Below are positions 52,407 to 62,048 of a stretch of 64,000 nt of DNA, in pieces. The DNA is from Planctomycetota bacterium (GTDB lineage Bacteria; Planctomycetota; Phycisphaerae; UBA1845): positions 1-64,000 of the forward strand of contig JAJRWX010000023.1 in assembly GCA_024276605.1 (NCBI GenBank). Direction: 5' to 3'. A model generated the notes under the pieces. The model searched no databases. It was given only the letters and a program-made list of their open reading frames with translations, and was not told the origin of the DNA. Within the stretch, counting starts at the first letter, position 1, and each line of letters begins with the position of its first letter. A program made the position numbers and the translations under genes.

Positions 52407-54197
52407 ATGTTAAGACGATCACGAACCCATCTAACCCTGTCGCTTTTATTATTATGCGTACCAACATTTGGTAATGACGCCACCCGAAAAGCCGTTGATT
52501 CGGTACCGTCGGATGCGATGGCGTTTTTGTGTATTCCCCACCTCGCCACACTTGATGCCGATGTCCAACAACTCGTTAAAGACCTCGAACTTACCGCCTT
52601 TGTTCCACCACCCATGCAATCGTTGGTAGCCGCCTTAAAAATGAACTTACCCATGTTGGCTGATCTCGATGAAACAGGTCCGATCTGCGTTGTGGTCATG
52701 CCTTTTACCGTGCCCGCTGAAATCCAATCCAAAGTCGCCTTGATATTGCCAGCCGCACAACCAAAAACCATGATTACCACCCTTGGCGGTCAAACGGAAG
52801 AAGGCGGCGTTTGGCCGATCAATTTCATGGGGCAAAGTCAATTCGCAGTGGCAAAAGAAAAAGCCGTTATCTTGGCACAAACGAAAGAAGTCGCACTGGC
52901 TATCGCTCAAAGCAAAAGCCATTTAACCACCAAACTCAACCCTGATGAATTAAAAGTGATGGCGGACCTCGACATCATCCTTTGGATTAGCACGCAACAG
53001 GCGACTAAAGTTTTCAAGCCGCAAATCGACGCCATGTTGGCCATGTTTGCCATGATGCAAGCCCAACAAGGCGGACCGCTCGCCCAACAACAGGCTGACA
53101 TGACTAAAAGTCAAGTCGATATGTTTGTACTTGGCATCAAGTCCATCACGATCGGTATTTCCCTGAATAAAGCGGGGTTAGCTTTTCGCGCAGCCATGTC
53201 GGTCAATCCTGGAACTGAGCTGGCTTCTCAAATGAAACTAGCCGACACCAAGGATGCGCTGCTTACCGGTCTTCCGCTAGGCAAGTACATACTCGCTGTC
53301 GGGCAGAAAATACACCCCGACCAAGCTAAAGCCGCCATGAAACAAATAGACATGTACTTCGACATGGCCGGCGAGGTCGAAGGCGTTTCTAAAGAAAATA
53401 TGACCGAGCTAAAGGGTATCTTCACAAACATTTTGTCAGATATTACATCCTATGCCATGACGATCGAAGCGTTGCCACCCGGCGATCAAGGTCTCATCGG
53501 TCTTACACAAGTTATGGAAACAACTGATGCGGCCAAGGTCGTCTCACATAGCAACCGCATGATTGCGATTGGCATGGAGGCCTTGGCTGCCTTGATGAAA
53601 AATGCTGATGAGGATTTACCTGCGCTTAACGACTTTGTGATACACGCCCCCAAAGCCGAATCGGGACCAGCCGGCCCCGTGGCACAGGTTCGCGTTGACT
53701 TCACCAAAATCGATGAGATAGACGACGAAGACCTGGAAGAGATGCTCAAGGTTATCGGTAAAGAAGGCCTCGTCATCCGCATGGCTGCCGCCGATGCCAA
53801 ACACGTTGTCGTCACCGTGGGTGGGGGAAAAGCATACTTTGATCGTGCCATCGCTACAGCCAAATCCAATCAGACACCGATGGCTAATGACGTGGGTATC
53901 AAAAAAGTAGCCACGCATCAGCCGGTTAGTCGCGCATCGGTCTTGTACCTCGCGCTGGACCACGGTATGGAATTAGTCAATAACATCAAGACCATTGTTC
54001 ATGGCCAACCATTACCCATGCCTGTACCCACAGTAAACGCCCCCATCGCCCTCACTACTTCAGGTGGCGACAGTTGGACACGATTTGATTTGTTCTTCCC
54101 AACGGATCTTCTAATAGCTGCCAAAAACATCGGCATGGGTATCGCTATGGGAGGCGCGGCACCACCACCCGAACCAGCTGCACAACCCGGTTCGTAG
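52407..54197 (+). CDS. Large secreted protein of unknown function (DUF3352-like)
   Basis: A 596-residue exported protein. A signal peptide (MLRRSRTHLTLSLLLLCVPTFG) is followed by a mature part rich in Met, Ala and Gln (MLAMFAMMQAQQGG) and a Pro-rich end (PPPEPAAQPGS). The pattern of an initial VDSVPSDAMAFLCIPHLATLDADVQ, repeated long helices and MLKVIGKEGLVIRMAAADAKHVVVTVGGG (in part) resembles planctomycete proteins grouped loosely with DUF3352, in which a duplicated beta-alpha unit is suspected. No catalytic motif is visible. AAAGGAG lies ten bases upstream of the ATG. Probably periplasmic. Confidence 0.7.
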   Translation: MLRRSRTHLTLSLLLLCVPTFGNDATRKAVDSVPSDAMAFLCIPHLATLDADVQQLVKDLELTAFVPPPMQSLVAALKMNLPMLADLDETGPICVVVMPFTVPAEIQSKVALILPAAQPKTMITTLGGQTEEGGVWPINFMGQSQFAVAKEKAVILAQTKEVALAIAQSKSHLTTKLNPDELKVMADLDIILWISTQQATKVFKPQIDAMLAMFAMMQAQQGGPLAQQQADMTKSQVDMFVLGIKSITIGISLNKAGLAFRAAMSVNPGTELASQMKLADTKDALLTGLPLGKYILAVGQKIHPDQAKAAMKQIDMYFDMAGEVEGVSKENMTELKGIFTNILSDITSYAMTIEALPPGDQGLIGLTQVMETTDAAKVVSHSNRMIAIGMEALAALMKNADEDLPALNDFVIHAPKAESGPAGPVAQVRVDFTKIDEIDDEDLEEMLKVIGKEGLVIRMAAADAKHVVVTVGGGKAYFDRAIATAKSNQTPMANDVGIKKVATHQPVSRASVLYLALDHGMELVNNIKTIVHGQPLPMPVPTVNAPIALTTSGGDSWTRFDLFFPTDLLIAAKNIGMGIAMGGAAPPPEPAAQPGS

Positions 54198-54263
54198 TTT
54201 AAGCATCGGGCGAATACATACGCTTGGCTTATTCATGCTATAACGCCGAGTTTCATGTAGCGC

Positions 54264-54373
54264 TGGGTGCCCCATTCTTCGCGTAGCGAAGGGTGGGGGA
54301 AGGAGGATTCCCCGAGACTTTTCTGATCATGAATCAGTCCCCCACCCTATCCTCCGGAAAAGATGGTGCATCC
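54264..54373. repeat. Palindromic element, family B, copy 2
   Basis: TGGGTGCCCCATTCTTCG, a GCGTAGC loop and CGAAGGGTGGGGGAAGG form the left hairpin. CCCCCACCCTATCCTCCGG and ATGGTGCATCCC form the degenerate right end. It matches the element at 2328 in plan. The 350-base gap before the signal peptidase gene holds this repeat and a promoter, no gene. Confidence 0.75.
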
Positions 54374-54501
54374 CTTTCCAGCCTGCACGAGTTACGATGA
54401 CGCTGCAGGCAAGATGCCTGCGCTATCAGTTTATAGGCCCTTACTCACCAACGCAGACAGGAATCAACACATACTGACACTACACTTTTACATTTTAGAG
54501 A

Positions 54502-54507
54502 TATAAT
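54502..54507 (+). promoter_or_regulatory. -10 box TATAAT upstream of lepB
   Basis: A perfect TATAAT 44 bases ahead of the lepB start. At 17 bases upstream lies ACTACA, sharing only its last three bases with TTGACA, so the -35 region is weak. Confidence 0.45.
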
Positions 54508-54550
54508 CACACGTCACTTAACGGATCATTATGCAACGTATGAGGAAACC

Positions 54551-55285
54551 ATGGATACAACAGATTATAACAAACACACCAATCAACCGATGGGTACCTG
54601 TTCGGGGAAATTACGATTTTTGTGGAGAAACTGGCTTAAACCCATGGCTATCGTGCTCGTCGTCTGCGGCTCTTTTCGTTCAGCCGTGGCAGATTGGAAT
54701 ATCGTACCTACGGCCTCGATGAATCCTACGATCGTCGAAGGTGACCGCATTTTCGTAAACAAATTAGCCTATGGCCTACGCATTCCTTTTACCATGACCA
54801 AATTATCACATTGGTCCGCGCCCCAACGAGGCGATGTAGTCGTTTTCTTTTCACCGGAAAATGGACAACGACTGGTCAAACGCGTTGTAGGTATTCCCGG
54901 AGACCGGGTAGCGATGAGAAATGGACATGTCTATGTCAACGATCAGCCGGCATCCTACGCCCCGATCGATCAGGACATACTAAAAGATTTGCAAAGCGAG
55001 AAACGCCGGCAACATCAATTTGCCACCGAAATCATTGATGGTCAATCGCACCCCATCATGATCGCCGATCAGCCAACGCCCTCGCGAAATTTTCCAGTAG
55101 TCAAGGTTCCCGACAACCAATACTTCATGATGGGTGACAATCGCGATCACAGTCGAGATTCACGTTGGTTCGGATGTGTCAGTGAGAAATTCATAGTCGG
55201 ACGCGTCAATTCGGTGGTCCTTTCTCTTGACGCGGATAACTATCATCTGCCCAGATGGGATCGCTTCTTTCAACCACTTCCGTAG
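54551..55285 (+). CDS. lepB: Signal peptidase I
   Basis: A 244-residue inner-membrane protease that removes signal peptides. After a membrane anchor (WLKPMAIVLVVCGSFRSAVA), the catalytic Ser is in VPTASMNPTIVEGDRIFVNK, the Lys in GQRLVKRVVGIPGDRVAM, and box E is GDNRDHSRDSRWFG. A 70-residue insertion between boxes D and E (DILKDLQSEKRRQHQFATEIIDG, in part) occupies the region of domain II. The ATG at 54551 has GAGGAAA before it. It stands alone between convergent neighbours. The many exported proteins in the window would be its clients. Confidence 0.95.
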   Translation: MDTTDYNKHTNQPMGTCSGKLRFLWRNWLKPMAIVLVVCGSFRSAVADWNIVPTASMNPTIVEGDRIFVNKLAYGLRIPFTMTKLSHWSAPQRGDVVVFFSPENGQRLVKRVVGIPGDRVAMRNGHVYVNDQPASYAPIDQDILKDLQSEKRRQHQFATEIIDGQSHPIMIADQPTPSRNFPVVKVPDNQYFMMGDNRDHSRDSRWFGCVSEKFIVGRVNSVVLSLDADNYHLPRWDRFFQPLP

Positions 55286-55300
55286 AAGATGACAAGATAA

Positions 55301-56521
55301 TCAATGGGCTACGATGGACGACGTGAGTACATCCAGCGCCAATGCCATTTGTGGATCACGTCCTGAGCTATAGGGTAAGGGTCGCCGAACTAAAAAGTCG
55401 GGCTGGGTAGGGTGGTGCTCCAACATAAAACGATACCACGGTAGCATCAAAAAACCGTCACTTCCCACACTGTTGGTACGTTGTACATCGACCGCCGTAA
55501 CCTCACCGGGGGTTGGCGCCCCCACCAGCACCGCGCGACCAGCCCGCCGCACGGCATCTACGACAATCTCTTTGGCGCTACGTGTACCGGAATCCGTCAA
55601 AATAACTACGGGCTTTTGCCATGGCGTAACACGGGGAACGCCACCGGTTCGCGATCGATTACCCAACAAAAACCACATCGCTGCTTCCGTCCGACCACCT
55701 ACACCATCACGAAAATCCAACAGTAAACCATCCACATCATCTTCAACCAGCGACAATCGACGAAATACGGTCGGCGGGGCAAGAAGTGTCCAAATATGTG
55801 CATAGGCAAATTTTCGGTTGTCGTGTTCAACAATCCGCACACTCTGAATCATGGCTCGCTGAATCGCCAAAGCAAAGTTTTCGAGTATAGGTGTCAAAGT
55901 TACGTCATAAGTGGTTTTCGGATCGCGACGTAACGTGACAACCACCGGCTGACCTTCCTTGTGCCTGAAAGAATCAACCTCGGCATATGCCTCACCATCA
56001 ACAGCCACCAATTCGTCACCAACTAAAATACCGCACCCCACAGCCGGCGAACCTTCCAACACGCCCCGCACAAACCATTTTCCCTCAATGCGCTGCGTCA
56101 CCAAGCCGACATGGGCCACCTTGACAGCTTGAAGATATGGCTCCCAGTCGCCGCGCAAATGCCAATACGACCATTCTCGGTCGGTCATATACTGGAAATG
56201 TGAAATCTCCGCATCGTGTAACATCGCATTAAGCTCACGCGCAAAATCGCTATGCGTCTTAGCCGACTTGATGCTATCTTGATATTGCTGTTGCAGTTGG
56301 CGCCATCGTTGAACCCCCACAAGACCCTTTACATGAGAGTTATCAATGCGCTGCATGACATCCAATAAACGCGCTTCAGCGCCTACTTCCGTAAATGTCT
56401 GCAACTGAGGACGTACGGCTGATTCTGCAACTGACTCGCTGCCACATAGCGAGATGGAAACAATCACCCAAAGCGCATTAAGACCAAATGATGAAAATGG
56501 CGTTCGATACAACCTCAGCAT
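55301..56521 (-). CDS. Secreted S41-family (C-terminal-processing-like) peptidase
   Basis: A 406-residue exported protein with signal peptide (LNALWVIVSISLCGSESVA). A helical N-terminal region (residues 40-105) is followed by a PDZ domain (VRGVLEGSPAVGCGILVGDELVAVDGEAY, in part) and the S41 core. The core has GLLLDFRDGVGGRTEAAMWFL (the strand and G-loop), and VVILTDSGTRSAKEIVVDAVRRAGRAVLVGAPTPGEV (in part) with the likely catalytic Ser in DSGTRSAKEI and the Lys three residues on. Such enzymes trim or degrade periplasmic proteins. GGAGAGG lies seven bases before the ATG. It converges with lepB. Confidence 0.85.
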   Translation of the reverse strand: MLRLYRTPFSSFGLNALWVIVSISLCGSESVAESAVRPQLQTFTEVGAEARLLDVMQRIDNSHVKGLVGVQRWRQLQQQYQDSIKSAKTHSDFARELNAMLHDAEISHFQYMTDREWSYWHLRGDWEPYLQAVKVAHVGLVTQRIEGKWFVRGVLEGSPAVGCGILVGDELVAVDGEAYAEVDSFRHKEGQPVVVTLRRDPKTTYDVTLTPILENFALAIQRAMIQSVRIVEHDNRKFAYAHIWTLLAPPTVFRRLSLVEDDVDGLLLDFRDGVGGRTEAAMWFLLGNRSRTGGVPRVTPWQKPVVILTDSGTRSAKEIVVDAVRRAGRAVLVGAPTPGEVTAVDVQRTNSVGSDGFLMLPWYRFMLEHHPTQPDFLVRRPLPYSSGRDPQMALALDVLTSSIVAH

Positions 56522-56737
56522 ATGAATCCTCTCCCCACAATGCGGCGCGTTGCTTCTAGGAAAAAATATTCAAAAACAACCTTACAAAAATGTCATAGCA
56601 ATTCAGGTACCGAAATCGCAATACGGCTCTCAGCTACGACACCACATGATTATAGCGGATCAGACAGTCAATCCCAAGAAAAAAGTCTACCCACCAGAAA
56701 CGACGAGCGCAAGCCATGACTCTCGCATACAAGCCTA

Positions 56738-58033
56738 TTACCCGGTCGTACCCTGTAAACCTGCGACATGTGTTGGTGATAACATCTCAAACTTATGCGC
56801 CACTTCAGTCGCACGTCCCGACAGCTTATCCTCTACGAATACCTTTAGAATATAATCGCCGGCTGGAAGGGTGGCCGGTAGCGTGACGCGCTGGGCCACA
56901 AAAAAATCGCGCCGCTGTCGCCTACAACGATCCACAATTTCAGGCTGCTCGTCCTGCCAAACCGTCTTTCCGTCTTCCGTGAGCACCTCCAGATGCGTTC
57001 CAAGTACCGTGCGAAACATACCGTCCGCATCTCGACCACTGCTTAGGTGATCGATCTCACTATACACAATGGTCTGTACACGTTGCCCGGTCACAAACGC
57101 GTTCAGCGGCATCTCCTCATAAATTCCAAAATTCGTCACACTTTGACAAAAGACGGTATTCGACACGACAGGGTCCGCTTGACCAACGATCTTGGCGTGC
57201 AGCGCATCCAATGCCTCCACCGCGTCATCCGTTGGCATGACAGGATTCAACAGCGAAGCATGTACCTGCTCTACGGCATGCAATAATGCACCCAACGTCT
57301 CCTGCACATCCAACCCCAGCGATGACAGCAAGGACGGATCATCCGTAGGTTGAGCGAGCGCGAGTTCCACAAATTTCAGCGACCACACATTAGCCAACGT
57401 TGTGTCATCTTGAACTTGATCTCGAAAATATGACAAAATGCGATCCTGCGTAAGCACTTCCCCCCCACCCGCATGCATGGGTTGATTTGATACTTCGTTA
57501 ACCACTTCAACCGTCGGCATAACCTTCAACTGTGAGGCACTACGCACAAACACACGTTGAATCGCCGGAATAGCCACCGGACGACGTCCCACAACCGAAG
57601 AAGACATGGTGTCGCGAGCCAACATCGTGTCACCTTCATATCGCGTCGTCGGCGTCAATACCGTCGAGCGAAACACCGGCTGCTCTCGCGTTTTTTCGTG
57701 CCCGGCGTGCTCATCTGCATGCCCAACTTTTGCGACCGGCAAGGCCGTTGATATAGTTTCTGTGGAGCCCTTGCCGCGGGCTGCATATGCTTGCGTACGC
57801 GCAAGAAATTCCTCGATGGCGGTGGACAACGGTTTTTCCACCTTCAACGGCGTAGACGCAGCCATCGTGGAAGAGGACTGCGGAGCAGGCGCTGATGACA
57901 CATGACGGGTTTGACTCACTTGCTGGGGTCTAACGTATGGGCCGAGAGCGCAACCACTCATGCCGGTTAACACCGTACCCAACACGATAACCATACCTAC
58001 CTTAATACATCTTCCTGATCCTATGCACTGCAT
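56738..58033 (-). CDS. Putative lipoprotein of unknown function
   Basis: A 431-residue protein that begins with a lipoprotein signal (KVGMVIVLGTVLTGMSGCALG), the Cys in MSGC being the likely lipidation site. Residues 30-150 are Ser/Thr/Pro-rich and probably disordered. From 170 on there is a regular fold with VNEVSNQPMHAGGGEVLTQDRILSYF (in part), and a C-terminal beta-rich part (LPATLPAGDYILKVFVEDKLSGRATEVAHKFEM, in part) that resembles Ig-like or GLUG-type domains seen in planctomycete envelope proteins. No family is certain. AAGGA precedes the ATG at 58033. It is followed by holA upstream in the same direction, 35 bases away. Confidence 0.7.
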   Translation of the reverse strand: MQCIGSGRCIKVGMVIVLGTVLTGMSGCALGPYVRPQQVSQTRHVSSAPAPQSSSTMAASTPLKVEKPLSTAIEEFLARTQAYAARGKGSTETISTALPVAKVGHADEHAGHEKTREQPVFRSTVLTPTTRYEGDTMLARDTMSSSVVGRRPVAIPAIQRVFVRSASQLKVMPTVEVVNEVSNQPMHAGGGEVLTQDRILSYFRDQVQDDTTLANVWSLKFVELALAQPTDDPSLLSSLGLDVQETLGALLHAVEQVHASLLNPVMPTDDAVEALDALHAKIVGQADPVVSNTVFCQSVTNFGIYEEMPLNAFVTGQRVQTIVYSEIDHLSSGRDADGMFRTVLGTHLEVLTEDGKTVWQDEQPEIVDRCRRQRRDFFVAQRVTLPATLPAGDYILKVFVEDKLSGRATEVAHKFEMLSPTHVAGLQGTTG

Positions 58034-58067
58034 ACTTCACCATCCTTGGATATTCGCCTGTGTCGCC

Positions 58068-59033
58068 CTATGAAGGGGTTCGACGAATAATCATTTTCTC
58101 AACCGTACTGGACACCGTGGATAATCCAGTCTTTACAGCTACTTCCGCACCCACCAAGTCAGCCTGTAGCCCCTCAAGCATATCGAGCGAACATCGCTGT
58201 AACGTACGCTTCACCGCAGCCGGATCCGAATAAAGTTTTCTCGCCAGCATGGCCACGGACACACCATTGTCAAAATCGATCTTCGCATCTCGAAGTCGGC
58301 GCACGCCCCACGCCAGCCCCGCCACCGCACGGGCCGGCGCAGCTAAGTCCGTAGCCATTACCTGATCCCAATGCGACAAGGCGCTGCGCACATCACCTGC
58401 GGTCATCGCGTCTGAAACGGCAAATACTTTTTCTTCTCGATGTCGTCCGGTCAGTGCCTCGATATCTTGCTCGCTGATCTCACTGCGCCTCCCCACAAAC
58501 ACTGACAGCTTAGCCAGTTCAGCATCAAGTGCCGTAATCGAGTCACCAACATGATCGCGCAAACGTCGTGCCGCCTCAAACCCTACATGCTTGCCGTAGG
58601 TCGTCTTCGCTCGTGAAACCAACCAACTCGACACGCCCCTACCCTTGGGAGACTCACAAACAAAGACCGTGCCCGAGGCTGCAATCAGCTTGTATAAGCG
58701 CGTATTTTTCGGCAACGTCTTACAGATCAATACCAATGTGCCATCGACCGCCGGATCTTTACAGTAACGCTCCAACGCAGCTCGGTTCGCCGAAATAAAG
58801 GTATCCGCCGCATCGACAATCACCAATCGACGACCACCCAACAGCGATAAGGTGCGCACTTCATCGAGCACATCAACCAACTTGGCTTTGCTACCATCCA
58901 CTTCGACGACCGATGCCGGATCAAACGCCTCGCCCATGGCATCCTTGATCCCCTGCAAAGCATCGAGCAGAAAAAGACGCTCCGTGCCGACAATCGCGTA
59001 AACACAAGCACACGCTTGAGACGAAGAGGACAT
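58068..59033 (-). CDS. holA: DNA polymerase III delta subunit
   Basis: A 321-residue clamp-loader subunit. It has the delta-type AAA+ order without a working Walker A: YAIVGTERLFLLDALQGIKD at the start, VRTLSLLGGRRLVIVDAADTFI, LVLICKTLPKNTRLYKLIAASGTVFVCES (in part), and the C-terminal collar region (ALSHWDQVMATDLAAPARAVAGLAWGVRRL, in part). It opens the beta clamp for loading at the fork. The gene is downstream of the TPR protein with 18 bases between. Partner dnaX/holB genes are not in the window. Confidence 0.92.
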   Translation of the reverse strand: MSSSSQACACVYAIVGTERLFLLDALQGIKDAMGEAFDPASVVEVDGSKAKLVDVLDEVRTLSLLGGRRLVIVDAADTFISANRAALERYCKDPAVDGTLVLICKTLPKNTRLYKLIAASGTVFVCESPKGRGVSSWLVSRAKTTYGKHVGFEAARRLRDHVGDSITALDAELAKLSVFVGRRSEISEQDIEALTGRHREEKVFAVSDAMTAGDVRSALSHWDQVMATDLAAPARAVAGLAWGVRRLRDAKIDFDNGVSVAMLARKLYSDPAAVKRTLQRCSLDMLEGLQADLVGAEVAVKTGLSTVSSTVEKMIIRRTPS

Positions 59034-59051
59034 TTATTTAGCTTCCTTTCC

Positions 59052-60302
59052 CTAACGAACCGTCCGACTGCCCATATCCATCAGCGACAAACGCTTGCGC
59101 GATTCATCAATCACCGCATGCGCGTTCGGATCGATCTGTGTGGCCCGGGCATAACACTCTCGGGCCAGCATCTCATCCCCCTGAAAGATAGCCACATCGC
59201 CCAGATGCATCCAGGTCTCCGCATCGTCGGGTTGATATCGCAAAATGGTACGCAATCGCTGAGCAGCCTGACTGTACTCTCTACGTTGGCGATGTACACG
59301 GGCTGATCCTAACAAAGCACTGCGCTGCGCTGGTGCTTGCCGTAAGGCCAACTCATACGCCCCCTGAGACCGATCGAAATCTCCCAGCAGATACAAAATG
59401 TCAGCCATCTCCGTCAGCGCCTCCGTCATAGACGGATTTAGCTTGATGGCATGTCGAAGCTTTGCCACGCTACGACGATAATCCTGCTGGTCGCGTAGAC
59501 TTAACGCCTCAGCATAAAGCCGAGCGGCTCGTGTTTTATCCGTGTCCTGACGACTGTCATACACAGGTTCTGGCATGGTCGTAGACGCGCCCATCGTCGG
59601 ACGAGACCTGGAAGGTGTTGTCAGCATGGACGCCACCGCTGTGCGGCGTAGACGTACTTCACGGGACTCACTAAGTACGCGATTCCCACCACGATCGGTA
59701 ACCGCCACCCGCACGGAAAGTCGCCCCACCAACCCTTCAGGGATGGGCCAATCATAACGCCCGGTATTCGATAAAGGCCTATCAAACATAGGCTCCCACT
59801 GGTCGCCGTCTTCACGTTGGTATGACAGCTCAATCGGACGATCAGTCAAATGCGTATCAACAGCGTTCCAGCGTAGTTGCAACAACGAACGGCCAAGATG
59901 CTCGATCTGCCGCAATTCATGCAATTGTACGATAGGGGGTGTGAAATCAACAAAAGCTTTATGATGCGCTTGCGATTGAGGCCTGGGTATTCCACTTGAC
60001 ACCCCAACCTCATTCGTGATCACAAAGAAAAACTCGTATTGCCCTTCCTCCGTAGCGACAAACGCTATCGGGGATTGCCGATCTCCATCCGTGCCGTACA
60101 AACGCCAATCCCCGCTCGTACCCGTGCGATACCACAACTCAACCTGCGTGACGGGTAGCGCATCGGCGTTAATCAAATACCCGATGTCGAATCGTTGGGA
60201 CTGCACTTGCTGCACAGGCTCAGCCACACTTACAGGTATGAGGGATGGCCATAAAGCCACAAAAACTATAACCCGTAGATCGAAGATGTGTACACGCAGC
60301 AT
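59052..60302 (-). CDS. Secreted TPR protein with N-terminal beta domains
   Basis: A 416-residue exported protein. The signal region is LRVIVFVALWPSLIPVSVA. Residues 30-200 contain Ig/fibronectin-like patterns (VELWYRTGTSGDWRLYG, FVVATEEG-type loops and IELSYQREDGDQWEPMF). From residue 245 come four to five TPR units (SRQDTDKTRAARLYAEALSLRDQQDYRRSVAKLRHAIKLNP, in part, then GDFDRSQGAYELALRQAP, REYSQAAQRLRTILRYQP and GDEMLARECYARATQIDP). Such repeats bind protein partners. The ATG at 60302 is taken as start; a GTG two codons upstream could also serve. It is followed by holA. Confidence 0.85.
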   Translation of the reverse strand: MLRVHIFDLRVIVFVALWPSLIPVSVAEPVQQVQSQRFDIGYLINADALPVTQVELWYRTGTSGDWRLYGTDGDRQSPIAFVATEEGQYEFFFVITNEVGVSSGIPRPQSQAHHKAFVDFTPPIVQLHELRQIEHLGRSLLQLRWNAVDTHLTDRPIELSYQREDGDQWEPMFDRPLSNTGRYDWPIPEGLVGRLSVRVAVTDRGGNRVLSESREVRLRRTAVASMLTTPSRSRPTMGASTTMPEPVYDSRQDTDKTRAARLYAEALSLRDQQDYRRSVAKLRHAIKLNPSMTEALTEMADILYLLGDFDRSQGAYELALRQAPAQRSALLGSARVHRQRREYSQAAQRLRTILRYQPDDAETWMHLGDVAIFQGDEMLARECYARATQIDPNAHAVIDESRKRLSLMDMGSRTVR

Positions 60303-60807
60303 ATCCACCAGCCGCTTTCATTAAATTGTCAATGCGCGCTCATCCATGACCGCCCGTGGCCAAGTATCGGCACCCAAATACGTAGCGCTACATTAAATAC
60401 GGGATGTGCTACACGTCGAAAAATGACGTCTCGACGTTACGGAAACGATATTCGTAACAACGAATTATTTCGTTGATAACCCTGAAATGCAGTCCGACAA
60501 TCAGTCCCTGCACTGCTAACGAAGATTCCTGCTCATCTCGTTAACGTCGGCCCTTAAAATGTGTCTAACTAAAGCAATAACATAAGGTTACGTCAATATA
60601 TGATAAATTACCCATCGCACTGCCACTATACTGCAACGCAACATGCCTACCTGCAAACAATTATTTATTTAACCAAGAAACTGTGCAAATGTGAGCGCAA
60701 AAGGTGGAAACTGCCGATTATTGCTTTGCGATGGTCGGGACGGTCTGATAGACTTCCCGGCGGTTGGCCGACGCCGGTCAACAATGACCAGACCAATTGA
60801 GTTATTT
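60303..60807. other. Gene-free intergenic region
   Basis: About 500 bases, AT-rich near 60560-60690, between the divergent TPR and histone H1-like genes. No protein frame has family similarity, and no structured RNA was recognised. It should contain the promoters of both genes. Confidence 0.4.
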
Positions 60808-60821
60808 GGAGAAGAATCCAT

Positions 60822-61001
60822 ATGGAGGATTACGAACGACTACGCGAGTTGGTTGAGTCTGCAGCTGAAGACATCAAGAAGGCCAGCGGCGGTAACAAAG
60901 CGGCGGGTACGCGCGTGCGGAAAACCATGCAGGAAATCAAGGAAGCCGCACAGACGGTCAGAAAGAAGATTCTTGAGGTCCGTTCCCAAGAAGCAGCATA
61001 G
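60822..61001 (+). CDS. Histone H1-like protein (Hc1 type)
   Basis: A 59-residue protein (MEDYERLRELVESAAEDIKK, then the motif SGGNKAAGTRVRKTMQEIKE, then TVRKKILEVRSQ). The heart GNKAAGTRVRKxMQxIK is the signature of the small histone H1-like Hc1 family known from Chlamydiae and planctomycete-type bacteria. It is lysine/arginine-rich and helical, and Hc1 condenses DNA by non-specific binding. The gene is just 180 bases. A GGAG site lies about 10 bases upstream of the ATG. It lies before the FabZ-like gene, 82 bases away. Confidence 0.85.
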   Translation: MEDYERLRELVESAAEDIKKASGGNKAAGTRVRKTMQEIKEAAQTVRKKILEVRSQEAA

Positions 61002-61083
61002 ACTATTCACGACAACGGAAGCAGTGCAAACCCACGGTGGGAGTCTGCGCTTTTGAGCGTTGTATTGTACTCAGGCCCAACTT

Positions 61084-61560
61084 ATGCCCCCACAGCTACT
61101 TATTGACCCGGCGAAGGTCGATCTGACGCGGGTCTGCCTGACGAAAGAGCAGATATACGATTTGCTGCCACACCGTCACGAGTTTTCGTTGCTCGATGGT
61201 GTGTGTTACAGTGATCCTGTGTTACCTGGAATGATCGCGTTTTGCGACGTGACGCCGGAGGCATGGTGGGTGCGCGGGCATGTGCCCGGTATGCCGCTAT
61301 TACCCGGTGTTCTTATGCTGGAGATGGCGGCCCAACTCTCCGCTGTACAAGCCAAGCTTCATCATGGTTTTGATAACTTCGTCGCTTTCGGAGGTGTCGA
61401 TTCGTGCAAGTTTCGAGAAACGGTCGTTCCTCCCGCGCGCCTATACATTGTGTCGGTTGGTCGAGGTGCCAGAAAACGTCGCATTATTGCAGATACACAA
61501 GGCATGATCGACGGACGTGTCATTTTCGAAGCTAACATCACCGGACTGGGGATTCGTTAA
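61084..61560 (+). CDS. FabZ-like 3-hydroxyacyl-ACP dehydratase
   Basis: A 158-residue hot-dog fold protein of the FabA/FabZ class. It contains LLPHRHEFSLLDGVCY (the motif HRxPF is altered to HRHEF), GHVPGMPLLPGVLMLEMAAQLSAV for the active-site His and the Glu-bearing helix, and FGGVDSCKFRETVVPPARL. The core active-site His (in RGHVPG) and the Glu of MLEMAAQ are present. It is a second copy beside the LpxC-FabZ fusion, so it may act on other acyl chains or in a side pathway. The ATG at 61084 lacks a good ribosome site; the frame opens at a TTG eight codons earlier. Confidence 0.8.
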   Translation: MPPQLLIDPAKVDLTRVCLTKEQIYDLLPHRHEFSLLDGVCYSDPVLPGMIAFCDVTPEAWWVRGHVPGMPLLPGVLMLEMAAQLSAVQAKLHHGFDNFVAFGGVDSCKFRETVVPPARLYIVSVGRGARKRRIIADTQGMIDGRVIFEANITGLGIR

Positions 61561-61603
61561 CCCGTGGTCATCAAGCAGTCACCCATAGCGCTTGCGCTAC
61601 AGC

Positions 61604-61920
61604 GGGTCCATGACACTTTCGGCGACTTCAGCGTCGTACCTGAATACAGCCTGAAAGGCTGACCGAAAGTAGCCGTGGGCAAGTCCGCCGCAGGCGGACG
61701 CCGCTCACGGTAAACCCAACATGCGTTCCATTCGACCCTGCAGGGGTCGCACAAGCGCCTCGTCGCACACATCTCGCAGAATAGACGACCCTTTCAGGGT
61801 CGAGCGTCTTGGTGTTGGAGCAATCCGGTGGCGGCGTCCGCCTGAGGCGGACGCCGCCACCGGCTACTCCAGAGCAGGCTTTCAGCCTGTAACAACTGCC
61901 GCCGATTCTGTCACGGACCC
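61604..61920. repeat. Dispersed palindromic element, family A, copy 4 plus a solo end
   Basis: Bounded by GGGTCCATGACAC and TGTCACGGACCC. Internal order as in copy 3: CAGCCTGAAAGGCTG, CCGTGGGC enclosing GTCCGCC/GGCGGAC, ACCCTGCAGGGGT, GACCCTTTCAGGGTC, CCGGTGGCGGCGTCC with its complement, and CAGGCTTTCAGCCTG. Immediately after it, GCCGCCGATTCCGTCA (61931-61947) is a second, solo terminal repeat. The gap 61561-62048 holds nothing else. Confidence 0.88.
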
Positions 61921-62048
61921 TGCAATCACTGCCGCCGATTCCGTCATACACCCCGCTTCAGCCTCCTTCGCTTTAGCGACTCGCTTTTTTGAATCCATCT
62001 TCCGGGAAATGATGAGTATTGACCGCTACACAATAAAAGAGCTTTGCG

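Noticed and set aside
60691..61056. Plus-strand 121-codon frame overlapping the histone H1-like gene
   Set aside because: It is out of frame with the recognised Hc1 motif, and has no family resemblance of its own.
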